A stretch of 64,000 nt of DNA from Sphingomonas montana (GTDB lineage: Bacteria > Pseudomonadota > Alphaproteobacteria > Sphingomonadales > Sphingomonadaceae): contig NZ_MOLY01000026.1 of assembly GCF_001956315.1 (NCBI RefSeq), forward strand, positions 1 to 64,000, in the 5' to 3' direction. The position numbers were made by a program, and so were the translations under genes. Shown here piece after piece: positions 19,204-28,930 of this stretch; the first letter of the stretch is position 1; each line of letters starts with the position of its first letter. The notes beneath the pieces are model-generated. The model was given only the letters and a program-made list of their open reading frames with translations. It was not told where the DNA came from and did no database searches.

Positions 19204-20409
19204 TTGAAATTCGGAACCTTGACCGACCGCTACATCGCGCGCCTGATCGCCGTTCCGCTTGCCGCGACGCTCGTCATTGCCGCCATGCTGCTGATCCTGG
19301 ACAAGATGTTGAGCCTGTTCGATTTCGTGGCGAGCGAAGGCGGGCCGGTGTCCGTGGTCTGGCGGATGCTGGCCAACCTGATACCCGAATATCTGTCGCT
19401 CGGCATCCCGATCGGCCTGACGCTCGGTATCCTGCTGGCATTCCGCAAGCTGGCGATGTCGTCGGAACTGGACGTCATGCGCGCCGTCGGGCTTGGCTAT
19501 GGCCGGCTGCTGCGCGTACCCTATGTCTTCACGATTTCGCTGGCGCTGCTCAACCTCGCGATCGTCGGCTTCGTCCAGCCAAAGTCCCGCTATGCCTATG
19601 AAGGGCTGCGGTACGAACTGCGCTCCGGCGCGCTCGGTGCGTCGATCAAGGTCGGGGAATTCACGAGGCTGGGCAAGCGGATGACGCTGCGCATCGAGCG
19701 GGCGGAAAACAAGGGGCGCGACCTGTACGGCATCTTCGTCGATACGCAGGCGAGCGGCGGCCGCACGCTGGCGGTCACCGCCGAACGCGGCACCTTCCTG
19801 GCGACGGACGATCCCAACACCATCATATTCAGGCTGGCGAACGGGACGCTGGTCCATGACGCGCCCGGTTTCCGCGCGCCCCGCGTGCTCAGCTTCGTCG
19901 CGCACGATCTGCCGATCGACCTGCCCAAGATGGAATCGTTCCGCCAGCGCGGCAGCCGCGACCGCGAACTGACGATCCCGGAACTGTCGCGCCAGTCGAA
20001 GCTCGCGGCCACGACGCCGGCCACGCGCAACGCGCTGCGGTCCGAATTCCACTTCCGCCTGGTGGAGGTGGCCACGATGCTGCTGTTGCCGCTGCTCGCC
20101 CTGGCGCTGGCCGTGCCGCCGAAGCGCTCGTCCTCCGCGCTCGGCGTGTTCCTGGCGATCGTCGTGCTGGTGACGCAGCACAAGATCAACGAATATGGCG
20201 CGGGGCTCGGGACGCTCGGCCGGATCGATCCGATCATCGCGCTGTGGGTGCCGTTCCTGGCCTTCGCCGGCCTGACCATCTGGATGTACCACATGGTCGC
20301 GCATGTGCCGGGGGGGCAGCCGATCGCCGTGCTGGAACGCGGCTTCGCCAAGATCGGCGCCACCGTACGCGGATGGACGCGCCGCCGCAGCAAGGACGTG
20401 CCCGCATGA
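19204..20409 (+). CDS. LptF-like permease (YjgP/YjgQ family)
   Basis: This 401-residue inner-membrane protein has three N-terminal membrane segments, a periplasmic beta-jellyroll at about residues 130-290 and three C-terminal segments. This is the LptF/LptG topology, and the cytoplasmic loop around FRKLAMSSELDVMRAVGLG matches the coupling helix that contacts the LptB ATPase. The start is a TTG. The next gene (LptG-like) overlaps by ATGA. LptFG normally extracts LPS, but many sphingomonads lack LPS and use glycosphingolipids, and here the pair lies inside a sphingolipid locus, so the cargo may be a sphingolipid. Confidence 0.88.
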   Translation: MKFGTLTDRYIARLIAVPLAATLVIAAMLLILDKMLSLFDFVASEGGPVSVVWRMLANLIPEYLSLGIPIGLTLGILLAFRKLAMSSELDVMRAVGLGYGRLLRVPYVFTISLALLNLAIVGFVQPKSRYAYEGLRYELRSGALGASIKVGEFTRLGKRMTLRIERAENKGRDLYGIFVDTQASGGRTLAVTAERGTFLATDDPNTIIFRLANGTLVHDAPGFRAPRVLSFVAHDLPIDLPKMESFRQRGSRDRELTIPELSRQSKLAATTPATRNALRSEFHFRLVEVATMLLLPLLALALAVPPKRSSSALGVFLAIVVLVTQHKINEYGAGLGTLGRIDPIIALWVPFLAFAGLTIWMYHMVAHVPGGQPIAVLERGFAKIGATVRGWTRRRSKDVPA

Positions 20410-21500
20410 ACCTGTCCTTCTTCGGATCCCGCACCATCACGGTGTACATGGCCCGGACCTTCCTGGTCCGCAGCCTGGCCGTGCTGGCGGCGCTCGTCAT
20501 CGTCCTGATGGCGCTCGACCTGCTCGGCGAATCGGGCGACATCCTAGCGTACAAGGGCAATGGCAGTCCGCAGCTATGGGCCTATGTGTCGCTCCGCGCG
20601 CCGCAGATCATCGCCCGCTTCCTGCCGTTCGCGGTACTGCTCGGCACGCTCATCACGCTGGCGACGCTGAACCAGAACAGCGAAGTTATCGCAATGAAGG
20701 CGGCCAGCGTGTCGGCGCACCAGATCCTGACGCCGCTCATCATCGCCAGCTTCGGCGTGGCGGCCGTCTCGTTCATGTTCAACAACCGCATCGTCACCCG
20801 GGCTACCGCGACGCTGTCCGCGTGGCAGGCCGTGGAATATGGCCCCATCCCGGCCGATCGCGGCATCGTCTCCAACGTGTGGCTGCGCGACGGCGACGAT
20901 CTGGTTCATGCCGACACGGTTGGCGGACGCGGCACGGCGACCGTGCTGCGCGGCGTGAAGGTCTACGACCGGACCGGCGGCATCCTGAAATCGATCGTCA
21001 CGGCCCCCACCGCGCGCCAGCAGGGCGGGGCCTGGGTGCTGAACGGGGCACAACGGTTCGACGTCGCCGCCGGCGTCCGTGCGCCCGCGCCAGGATACCG
21101 GATCGCCGAGGGCGTTACCGCAGACCGCTTCACGCTTGCCGACGTGCGTCCCGACGAGCGATCCTTCACCGACCTGCGCGATGCGATCGCCGAACTGGCC
21201 GCCGCCGGCCGGCCGACCGGTCCGTTGAGGGCAGGCCTGTGGCACAAGATTTCCGGCCCCCTGTCCGCGGTGCTCATGCCGCTGCTGGCCGGCGTCGCCG
21301 CGTTCGGCCTGGCGCGGTCCGGGCGGCTGTTCCTGCGTGCCGTGCTCGGCATGGCGCTGGGTTTCGCCTATTTCGTGGCGGACAATTTCGCGCTGGCAAT
21401 GGGCAATCTCGGTGCCTATCCGCCGGGCCTTGCCGCCTGGGCACCGTTCGTCCTGTTCCTGCTGATCGGCGAGGCCGTCCTGATCCGGACGGAGGAGTGA
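20406..21500 (+). CDS. LptG-like permease (YjgP/YjgQ family)
   Basis: This 364-residue partner of the preceding protein has the same topology: membrane segments at about 14-36, 58-80 and 97-118, a periplasmic domain, then three C-terminal segments. The coupling motif LNQNSEVIAMKAASVS is clear. Its ATG overlaps the stop of the LptF-like gene, so the two are made together and should form a heterodimer. No lptB, lptC or lptA is adjacent, so the ATPase and bridge must be encoded elsewhere. Confidence 0.88.
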   Translation: MNLSFFGSRTITVYMARTFLVRSLAVLAALVIVLMALDLLGESGDILAYKGNGSPQLWAYVSLRAPQIIARFLPFAVLLGTLITLATLNQNSEVIAMKAASVSAHQILTPLIIASFGVAAVSFMFNNRIVTRATATLSAWQAVEYGPIPADRGIVSNVWLRDGDDLVHADTVGGRGTATVLRGVKVYDRTGGILKSIVTAPTARQQGGAWVLNGAQRFDVAAGVRAPAPGYRIAEGVTADRFTLADVRPDERSFTDLRDAIAELAAAGRPTGPLRAGLWHKISGPLSAVLMPLLAGVAAFGLARSGRLFLRAVLGMALGFAYFVADNFALAMGNLGAYPPGLAAWAPFVLFLLIGEAVLIRTEE

Positions 21501-21602
21501 CACCCGTCCGCCCGAAAAGCGCCATATTGCGAAAGCATAGCGGCCTTCTTACGTGAACGACCCGCGGGGGCCACCTGCGCGACGTACAGCCAAGGACCGC
21601 CC

Positions 21603-22370
21603 GTGAAGACGATCGAAACCCCCAGCGCCGGCTTCTGGAGCCAGCGTCACCATCTGGACCGGATGACGCTGCGCCAGCTTGTCGTCGCCTATTTCCAGTA
21701 TCCGGCGATCATGGCGTATCTCGCGCTTTCCGCACTCTCCATCGCGGCATTCGTGTGGCGTCCGGCCGCCCTGATCCCGACGATCGCGGCAATCCTGTTT
21801 GCCGCGATCGTCTATCCGCTGGCGTGGTATGTCCTTCACCGCTTCGTGCTGCACAGCAAGTGGATGTGGAAGTCGCGCGTCCTCGCGCCGACCTGGAAGC
21901 GGATTCATTACGACCATCATCAGGATCCGAACCATCTGGAGGTGCTGTTCGGCGCGCTCCATACCACGCTGCCGACCATCGCGATCGCCACGGCGCCGAT
22001 CGGCTGGCTGATCGGCGGCTTCGGTGGCGCCGCCGCGGCGCTCGCGACAGGCCTGCTGACGACCTGCTTCTACGAATTCTGCCATTGCATCCAGCATCTG
22101 GCCTACAAGCCCAAGAATGCCTGGCTGGCGACGATGAAAGCCAAGCACATGGCCCATCATTTCCATGACGAAACAGGCAATTTCGGCATCACCAGCTACT
22201 TCTGGGACAAGCTGTTCGGTACGCACTACAACCGGGTCAGCGAGCGCAAGAAGAGCCCGACCGTCTTCAACCTGGGCTACACGCCCGACGTCGCCAAGGA
22301 TTACCCCTATGTCGGCGAACTGTCCGGTGGCGTGAAGATGAGCCACCCCGCATCGCGTATTCGGAACTGA
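21603..22370 (+). CDS. Fatty acid hydroxylase/sterol desaturase family protein
   Basis: This 255-residue membrane protein has hydrophobic segments at about 36-72, a central hairpin and the histidine clusters of the diiron hydroxylase family: HRFVLH, HYDHHQ, HCIQH and HMAHHFH. Family members use O2 to hydroxylate or desaturate lipid acyl chains. Its place five bases before a bCerS-like acyltransferase gene and downstream of lptFG suggests hydroxylation of the sphingolipid acyl chain or base, for example the 2-hydroxy fatty acids typical of sphingomonad lipids. The start is GTG. Confidence 0.8.
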   Translation: MKTIETPSAGFWSQRHHLDRMTLRQLVVAYFQYPAIMAYLALSALSIAAFVWRPAALIPTIAAILFAAIVYPLAWYVLHRFVLHSKWMWKSRVLAPTWKRIHYDHHQDPNHLEVLFGALHTTLPTIAIATAPIGWLIGGFGGAAAALATGLLTTCFYEFCHCIQHLAYKPKNAWLATMKAKHMAHHFHDETGNFGITSYFWDKLFGTHYNRVSERKKSPTVFNLGYTPDVAKDYPYVGELSGGVKMSHPASRIRN

Positions 22371-22374
22371 GCGG

Positions 22375-23550
22375 ATGGCACTCGCTCCGGCTCCCGTTCC
22401 CGCCGGGGTGCGCGTCACAGAAGTCCGGACGCGGGCCGAACGGACGGCCTTCGTCAATCTGCCCTTCCGGCTCTATGCGGATGATGCGGCCTGGGTGCCG
22501 CCGTTGCGCGGCGAGGTTCATGCCTTGCTCACGCCGGGTCGCAACCCCTGGTTCGAACATGCGACCGCGGCGTTCCTGATCGCACGGCGCGGGACGCGGG
22601 TCACCGGGCGCATTTCCGCGCAGGTCGACAGACTCGTGCAGGCGATGCCCGTTGATCAGGGCGGCGGCAGCGACGTCGGCCATTGGGGCATGTTCGAGGC
22701 GGAGGACCCCGAAACCGCGGCGGCGCTGATCGCGGCGGCGGAGGACTGGCTCCGTCGGCGCGGTGTACGTCAGGCGATGGGACCGTTCAGCCTGTCCGTG
22801 TGGGACGAGCCCGGCCTGCTGGTCGATGGCCACGATCATCCCCCCACGGTCATGATGGGGCATCATCTGCCGGCCTATGAAAGCTATCTTACCGCGGCCG
22901 GCTACACCGGGGTCAAGGACCTCTATTGCTACGAACTGGACATCACCGAAGACCTGCCGCCGCTGATCCAGCGGATCATCACGTCGGGCGAGCGCAATGG
23001 CCGCATCACCGTCCGCAAGGTCGACAGGCGTCGGTTCGCCGAGGAGGCTGCGATCATTCTCGGCATCCTGAACGACGCATGGTCCGACAATTGGGGCTAC
23101 GTCCCGCTGACCGACGCGGAGATCGCGCATGCCGGCAAGAAGCTGAAGCCCGTCGTGTTCGAAGACCTCATCATGATCGCGGAGGTCGAGGGCGAACCGG
23201 TGGCGTTCATGATGACGCTGCCCGATCTGAACGAATTGACCGCCGACCTGAATGGGCGGCTGTTTCCATTCGGCTTTGCCAAGCTGTTGTGGCGGCTCCG
23301 CAAGCCGCGGGTGCGGACGATGCGCGTGCCGTTGATGGGCGTGGTAAAACGCATGCAGGCGACCCGCCTTGCCAGCCAGCTCGCCTTCATGATGATCGAA
23401 TATATCCGCCGCGCGTCCGTCGCCAACTATGGCGCGACGCGCAGCGAGATCGGCTGGATACTTGAGGACAACCAGGGCATGCGGTCTATCGCGCACGCGT
23501 TGAAGACCCGCATCAACAAGACCTACCGCATTTACCAGCGGAGCATCTGA
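22375..23550 (+). CDS. GNAT-like N-acyltransferase, bCerS-type ceramide synthase candidate
   Basis: This 391-residue protein has no membrane segment. The double GNAT-like fold is suggested by the LPFRLYADDAAWVPPL N-terminus, the GPFSLSVWDEPGLLV segment at about residue 140 and the WSDNWGYVPLT motif near residue 235. This pattern is that of the acyltransferase family containing Caulobacter bCerS, which N-acylates the sphingoid base to make ceramide. The gene follows the hydroxylase gene after five bases and lies in the same region as spt. The assignment is from family resemblance and context. Confidence 0.72.
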   Translation: MALAPAPVPAGVRVTEVRTRAERTAFVNLPFRLYADDAAWVPPLRGEVHALLTPGRNPWFEHATAAFLIARRGTRVTGRISAQVDRLVQAMPVDQGGGSDVGHWGMFEAEDPETAAALIAAAEDWLRRRGVRQAMGPFSLSVWDEPGLLVDGHDHPPTVMMGHHLPAYESYLTAAGYTGVKDLYCYELDITEDLPPLIQRIITSGERNGRITVRKVDRRRFAEEAAIILGILNDAWSDNWGYVPLTDAEIAHAGKKLKPVVFEDLIMIAEVEGEPVAFMMTLPDLNELTADLNGRLFPFGFAKLLWRLRKPRVRTMRVPLMGVVKRMQATRLASQLAFMMIEYIRRASVANYGATRSEIGWILEDNQGMRSIAHALKTRINKTYRIYQRSI

Positions 23551-23677
23551 TTTAGCGGCTGTCCCGCCACATCATCGCGCCCCTCGCCCCGATCCGTTAA
23601 TAAACGATCGAACACCCGATGCGCTCGGCCATTATTTCCCGTATCGGAGAAAGGCATCATCCCCGCGCGGAGAAATC

Positions 23678-24031
23678 ATGGATAATCCGAAACCTGCGTC
23701 GGGCGCGCGTGACAACCGCCGTGCGGCACGCCACCCCTGCAATATACCCGCCACCATCATCGTGGACCGGATTCGCCATGAAGTCCGGATCAAGGACGTG
23801 TCGGCGCTTGGCTGCTGCCTTTCCGGCACGCCCGTACTCGAAAAGGGCGATGAGATCATCTGCGAACTACGGACCATCACCGTGGTTGCGACGATCGCCT
23901 GGTCGTCACCCCCGCTGCATGGGGCAAACTTTCACCGCGAAATCGACGTCGCGCAGATCCTGCGTGACAAGAACCGGTCGCGTTTCATGAACCGCCGGCT
24001 TGCGGGTGCAATGGCCGGCATCCCCGAATGA
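23678..24031 (+). CDS. PilZ-domain protein
   Basis: This single-domain protein of 117 residues has the c-di-GMP-binding RRAARHP motif (RxxxR, about residues 14-18) and a beta-barrel segment with IKDVSALGCCLSG, matching the D/NxSxxG half of the site. It probably relays c-di-GMP levels to an unidentified partner. It stands alone, with a GCGGAGAAA ribosome site and a hairpin downstream. Confidence 0.85.
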   Translation: MDNPKPASGARDNRRAARHPCNIPATIIVDRIRHEVRIKDVSALGCCLSGTPVLEKGDEIICELRTITVVATIAWSSPPLHGANFHREIDVAQILRDKNRSRFMNRRLAGAMAGIPE

Positions 24032-24041
24032 TCGGTGCCAG

Positions 24042-24072
24042 CCACGGGGTTAGGTCGACGTGCCCCCCGTGG
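24042..24072 (+). terminator. Hairpin after the PilZ gene
   Basis: CCACGGGG (24042-24049) pairs with CCCCGTGG (24065-24072) around a 15-base loop. No T-run follows directly, so termination efficiency is uncertain. Confidence 0.4.
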
Positions 24073-24092
24073 TGAGTTTGCGTGCGTGAGAG

Positions 24093-24398
24093 CTAGAGGT
24101 CCGCCATGATTGCCCGCAGAGCGGATATCGGTGCCGCCGTCCACGCCGCAGGGCCGGACGGCTCCACGCGCTGTAATCCGGCGATGAACGGTTCGATAAG
24201 AACTGCAGGATCGCGGTGGAACTCCGGCTGTCCCATGGCCCAGCGCGCCACCATCGTGCTGCAGGGATGCTTCACGGCACAGGAGAGATAGTCGGCGCTG
24301 TCGGTAATGGCCATGTCCGGTTGCGCGAACGCCTGCATCGCATGACTACAGTAGCTGACCCGAAACGTCGCGTCCCGGATCCGCACAAAGTCAACCAC
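24093..24398 (-). CDS. Small conserved-looking hypothetical protein
   Basis: This 101-residue protein has natural-looking composition and two Cys in a DYLSCAVKHPCSTM segment. No domain or signal peptide is recognised. It lies downstream of mutL on the same strand but separated by about 130 bases. The ATG at 24398 gives the longest product, and shorter starts are possible. No function can be assigned. Confidence 0.5.
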   Translation of the reverse strand: MVDFVRIRDATFRVSYCSHAMQAFAQPDMAITDSADYLSCAVKHPCSTMVARWAMGQPEFHRDPAVLIEPFIAGLQRVEPSGPAAWTAAPISALRAIMADL

Positions 24399-24529
24399 AC
24401 TATTCTTATCCAGCCGCGCGGCGGCAGGAAGGGCTGGGTTTCTTTTGTTTTAGTCGTCATCGGGAGATGAGTGCGCGATGGACTGCGATGTCCGCAAATG
24501 GCCCGTTCGCGGACATTCACCCTTCCTGC

Positions 24530-26287
24530 TCACCGCCGCCCGAACAGCTTCTCCACATCCGCCGTGTCCAGCTTCACCCAGGTCGGGCGGCCATGGTTGC
24601 ACTGGCCGCTGTGCGGGGTCACCTCCATCTCGCGCAGCAGGGCGTTCATTTCCGCGACGGACAGGATGCGCCCGGCCCGGACCGACCCGTGGCACGCCAT
24701 CGTCGCGGCGATCAGGTCCAGCCGCCCGCGCAGCGACAACGCGGTGTCATAGGCCGCCAGATCGTCGGCCAGGTCGGTCACCAGCCCCCGCACGTCCCCC
24801 GCCCCCAGCAGCGCCGGCGTCGCGCGGACCAACACGGCACGCGGGCCAAACCGTTCCAGCTCGACACCGAACTCCACCAGTTCGGCCGCGCGTTCCTCCA
24901 GCCGGTCGCACGCCGTCTCGTCCAGTTCGACCACCTCGGGCAGCAGCAGCGCCTGCCGCGCGACGCCGCCCGCCGCCATGGCCGCGCGCATCCGTTCCAG
25001 CACCAGCCGTTCGTGCGCCGCATGCTGATCCACCAGGATCAGCCCGTCCGCCGCCTCCGCCACGATATAGGTCGCCGCCACCTGCCCCCGGGCGATGCCG
25101 AGCGGATGTTCCGCGGCGGCCGGCGTCATCGGCGCGGCATGTTCGGCACGGCCCGCCGGTTCGGGGCGATAGTCCGGCCGCGCATCCCACACCGACCCCT
25201 GCCGTGGCGCGGACGACAACGCGGACGACGGCGCCCAGGACGGGATCACCGGTTCCGCATGCCAGCTGCCCAGCGCGGCGGCGGACGGCCGCTGCACGCT
25301 GCGATGCCCCGCCGCGTCCAGAGCCGCCCGCAGCCCGCCGACGATCAGCCCGCGCACCAGCCCGGGATCGCGGAACCGGACCTCCGTCTTGGCCGGGTGG
25401 ACGTTCACGTCCACCTCGTCCCCCGGCAGGTCGATGAACAGCGCCAGCACCGGATGCCGGTCGCGCGCCAGCAGGTCCTGATACGCCGCGCGCACCGCGC
25501 CCACCAGCAAGCGGTCGCGCACCGGCCGGCCGTTCACGAACAGATATTGATGGTCCGCCACCCCGCGGTGGAACGTCGGCAACCCGGCCACCCCGCCTAG
25601 CGTGACCAGGCCGCGGACATGATTGACGGACACGCTGTTCGACAACAGCTCCCGGTCGGTCAGCGCCGCCACCCGCCCGGCCCGGCTGTCCTGTGGGGTC
25701 ACCGACAGCGTCCGGCGTCCGTCATGTTCCAGCGTGAAACCGATGTCCGGCCGCGCCATGGCCAGCCGTTTCACCACATCGACGCAGGCGCCATATTCCG
25801 ACCGCACCGATCGCAGGAACTTGCGCCGCGCAGGCACGCGCTCGAACAGTCCCTCCACCCGGATTCGGGTGCCCGGCGGGATCGCGACCGGCGCATCGGC
25901 CGTCACGACGCCGTTGTCCACGGTCCGCGCCCAGCCATCACCGCCCGCTCTACGACTTTCGATCGTCAGACGCGAAACGCTGGCGATCGACGGCAACGCC
26001 TCACCCCGAAAGCCGAGCGTCCTGACGTCCTCGATCGCCTCGTCGGGCAGCTTCGACGTGGCATGCCGCTCCAACGCAAGCGCGATGTCGGCGCGCGCCA
26101 TGCCATGCCCGTCGTCGGCCACGTCGATCCGCGAAATCCCGCCTTCCACAAGAGAAATCGCGATGCGCGACGCACCCGCATCGATGGCGTTCTCCACCAG
26201 TTCCTTTAGCGCGGCCGAGGGACGCTCGACCACCTCGCCGGCGGCGATGCGATTCACCAGATGCTCGGGCAGGCGACGTATTGACAT
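24530..26287 (-). CDS. mutL: DNA mismatch repair protein MutL
   Basis: This 585-residue GHL ATPase begins MSIRRLPEHLVNRIAAGEVV. It has the N-box ELVENAIDAGA, the DDGHGM loop and GFRGEALPSI, followed by the DVNVHPAKTEVRF segment of the transducer domain. The C-terminal dimerisation region (about 400-585) carries DQHAAHERL and the C-terminal ACHGSVRAGR region seen in MutL proteins. MutL couples MutS mismatch recognition to strand incision. It is transcribed away from mreB. The ATG at 26287 was chosen because the family signature begins there. Confidence 0.95.
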   Translation of the reverse strand: MSIRRLPEHLVNRIAAGEVVERPSAALKELVENAIDAGASRIAISLVEGGISRIDVADDGHGMARADIALALERHATSKLPDEAIEDVRTLGFRGEALPSIASVSRLTIESRRAGGDGWARTVDNGVVTADAPVAIPPGTRIRVEGLFERVPARRKFLRSVRSEYGACVDVVKRLAMARPDIGFTLEHDGRRTLSVTPQDSRAGRVAALTDRELLSNSVSVNHVRGLVTLGGVAGLPTFHRGVADHQYLFVNGRPVRDRLLVGAVRAAYQDLLARDRHPVLALFIDLPGDEVDVNVHPAKTEVRFRDPGLVRGLIVGGLRAALDAAGHRSVQRPSAAALGSWHAEPVIPSWAPSSALSSAPRQGSVWDARPDYRPEPAGRAEHAAPMTPAAAEHPLGIARGQVAATYIVAEAADGLILVDQHAAHERLVLERMRAAMAAGGVARQALLLPEVVELDETACDRLEERAAELVEFGVELERFGPRAVLVRATPALLGAGDVRGLVTDLADDLAAYDTALSLRGRLDLIAATMACHGSVRAGRILSVAEMNALLREMEVTPHSGQCNHGRPTWVKLDTADVEKLFGRR

Positions 26288-26339
26288 GCCCCGTCCCGTA
26301 GCCCAATCGCCGGGTCTCCGCGAGCCGTCGATCATATGA

Positions 26340-27440
<1,101 letters not shown>

Positions 27441-27453
27441 GGTCGCCGCCCGG

Positions 27454-28365
27454 ATGGCGCCGCCCAAGCACCGGCGCCCCGGTTTCTCCCGCCGGGCGCA
27501 ATATGGCCTGTTCGCCGGCTATGTGATCGCGACGATCGGCGTCGTGATCGCATTGGTGTCGGTCGCGATCTGGCGGCTCGATCCGACCGCCTTTGCGCTG
27601 GTCCGCGGGGTGGCGCTGGATGCGACCGCGCCGTTCAGCGCGGCGGGCGCCGCCGTGACGCGCGGCCTGTCCAGCGGCGCGGCGGAAGTCGGGGCATATT
27701 GGAACGCCGGGGCGCGCAACCGCCAGATGATGGACGACATGGCCGCGATGCGGACCGCGTTGATCCAGGCACGCGCCGACCGGTTCGAAAATGCCCGCCT
27801 GAAGCGGATCGTGCGTCTGGTCGATCGCACGCCGCAGACCGTCGTCGCAACCCGGATCATCGGCAGCACGGCGTCCGGCACGCGGCGGCTGGCGACGATC
27901 GCAGCGGGCTCGTCGTCGGGCGTCCGGCCTGGCCAGCCGGTACGCAGCGGCGAAGGGCTGGTCGGGCGAATCTTCGAAACCGGGCGCGGTGCGGCCCGCC
28001 TGCTGATGCTGACCGATACCGGCAGCACGGTCCCGGTGCGGCTGGTCCGCAACGGCCTGCCTGCGCTGGCCAGTGGCAATGGCGACGGCCGGCTACGCAT
28101 CCGGGCGCTGATCGCCGGTGAAAACCCCTTCCGGCGCGGCGATCTGCTCGTCACGTCCGGCACCGGCGGCGTGTATCCACCGGGCATACCGGTTGCCGTG
28201 ATCACCGGTGCGGACGCGCTGACGCCGCTCGCCCGCGCGCTTGCCGATCCGGATCGGACCGACTTCGTGGCGGTGCAGGCCATCTACGCGCCGGAAGCCG
28301 CCGCCCCGCCCCCCGGCCTGCCTACGACCGGCGCCGCCGCCCCTGCCGTAACGGGGGCCCAATGA
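27454..28365 (+). CDS. mreC: Rod shape-determining protein MreC
   Basis: This 303-residue protein has one membrane segment at about residues 16-38. A coiled coil lies at about 75-110 and the double beta-barrel periplasmic domain at about 115-275 (GSSSGVRPGQPV and GDLLVTSGTGGVYPPGIPV). It links MreB to the PBP2-RodA synthase. The C-terminus is Pro/Ala-rich. It starts 13 bases after mreB and overlaps mreD by four bases. Confidence 0.93.
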   Translation: MAPPKHRRPGFSRRAQYGLFAGYVIATIGVVIALVSVAIWRLDPTAFALVRGVALDATAPFSAAGAAVTRGLSSGAAEVGAYWNAGARNRQMMDDMAAMRTALIQARADRFENARLKRIVRLVDRTPQTVVATRIIGSTASGTRRLATIAAGSSSGVRPGQPVRSGEGLVGRIFETGRGAARLLMLTDTGSTVPVRLVRNGLPALASGNGDGRLRIRALIAGENPFRRGDLLVTSGTGGVYPPGIPVAVITGADALTPLARALADPDRTDFVAVQAIYAPEAAAPPPGLPTTGAAAPAVTGAQ

Positions 28366-28901
28366 TCGGCCGCCCGCCTGCCGGATCGGCGCATCGCGGC
28401 GCGTTGATCGACGGACAGGCGCCGACCGTGTCGCGCTTCGCCCGCGCGGTGCCGCCGGTCACCACGCTGCTGGCCTCGCTGCTTACCGGCGTCCTGCCGA
28501 TCGTGGCGGACGCGCCGGCACTGCCGCCGTTCGGCCTGCTCGTCGTGCTCGGCTGGCGGCTGCTGCGCCCCGAACTGTGGCGCGCCTGGATGGCCTTGCC
28601 ACTCGGTCTGGCGGACGATCTACTGACCGGGCAGGCCCCCGGCACGGCGATGGCAGGCTGGACAATCGTCTTCCTCGTCCTCGACGTCGTCGACGAACGC
28701 TTCCTGTTCCGCGACTATATGCTGGACTGGGCGATCGCGGCGGTGGCGATCTGCGTCTGCATCATCGGGGCGCTGCTTGCGTCCGGACAGACCATCGCGC
28801 AACTGCCGCTGTTCCTGCCGCAGATGGCGCTGTCCATCCTGTGCTTCCCGCTGGTCGAACGGCTGTGCGCCGCGATCGACCGCTGGCGGTTGCGCCAGTG
28901 A
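28362..28901 (+). CDS. mreD: Rod shape-determining protein MreD
   Basis: This 179-residue polytopic membrane protein has about five hydrophobic segments after a short polar N-terminus. It contains the GLADDLLTGQAPGT segment typical of MreD. It belongs to the Rod complex and stabilises MreC. The start overlaps the mreC stop and the stop overlaps a possible GTG start of mrdA, which indicates tight coupling. Confidence 0.88.
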   Translation: MIGRPPAGSAHRGALIDGQAPTVSRFARAVPPVTTLLASLLTGVLPIVADAPALPPFGLLVVLGWRLLRPELWRAWMALPLGLADDLLTGQAPGTAMAGWTIVFLVLDVVDERFLFRDYMLDWAIAAVAICVCIIGALLASGQTIAQLPLFLPQMALSILCFPLVERLCAAIDRWRLRQ

Positions 28902-28930
28902 GGTGGCGTCGCACCCAGCAGCGCCCCCCC

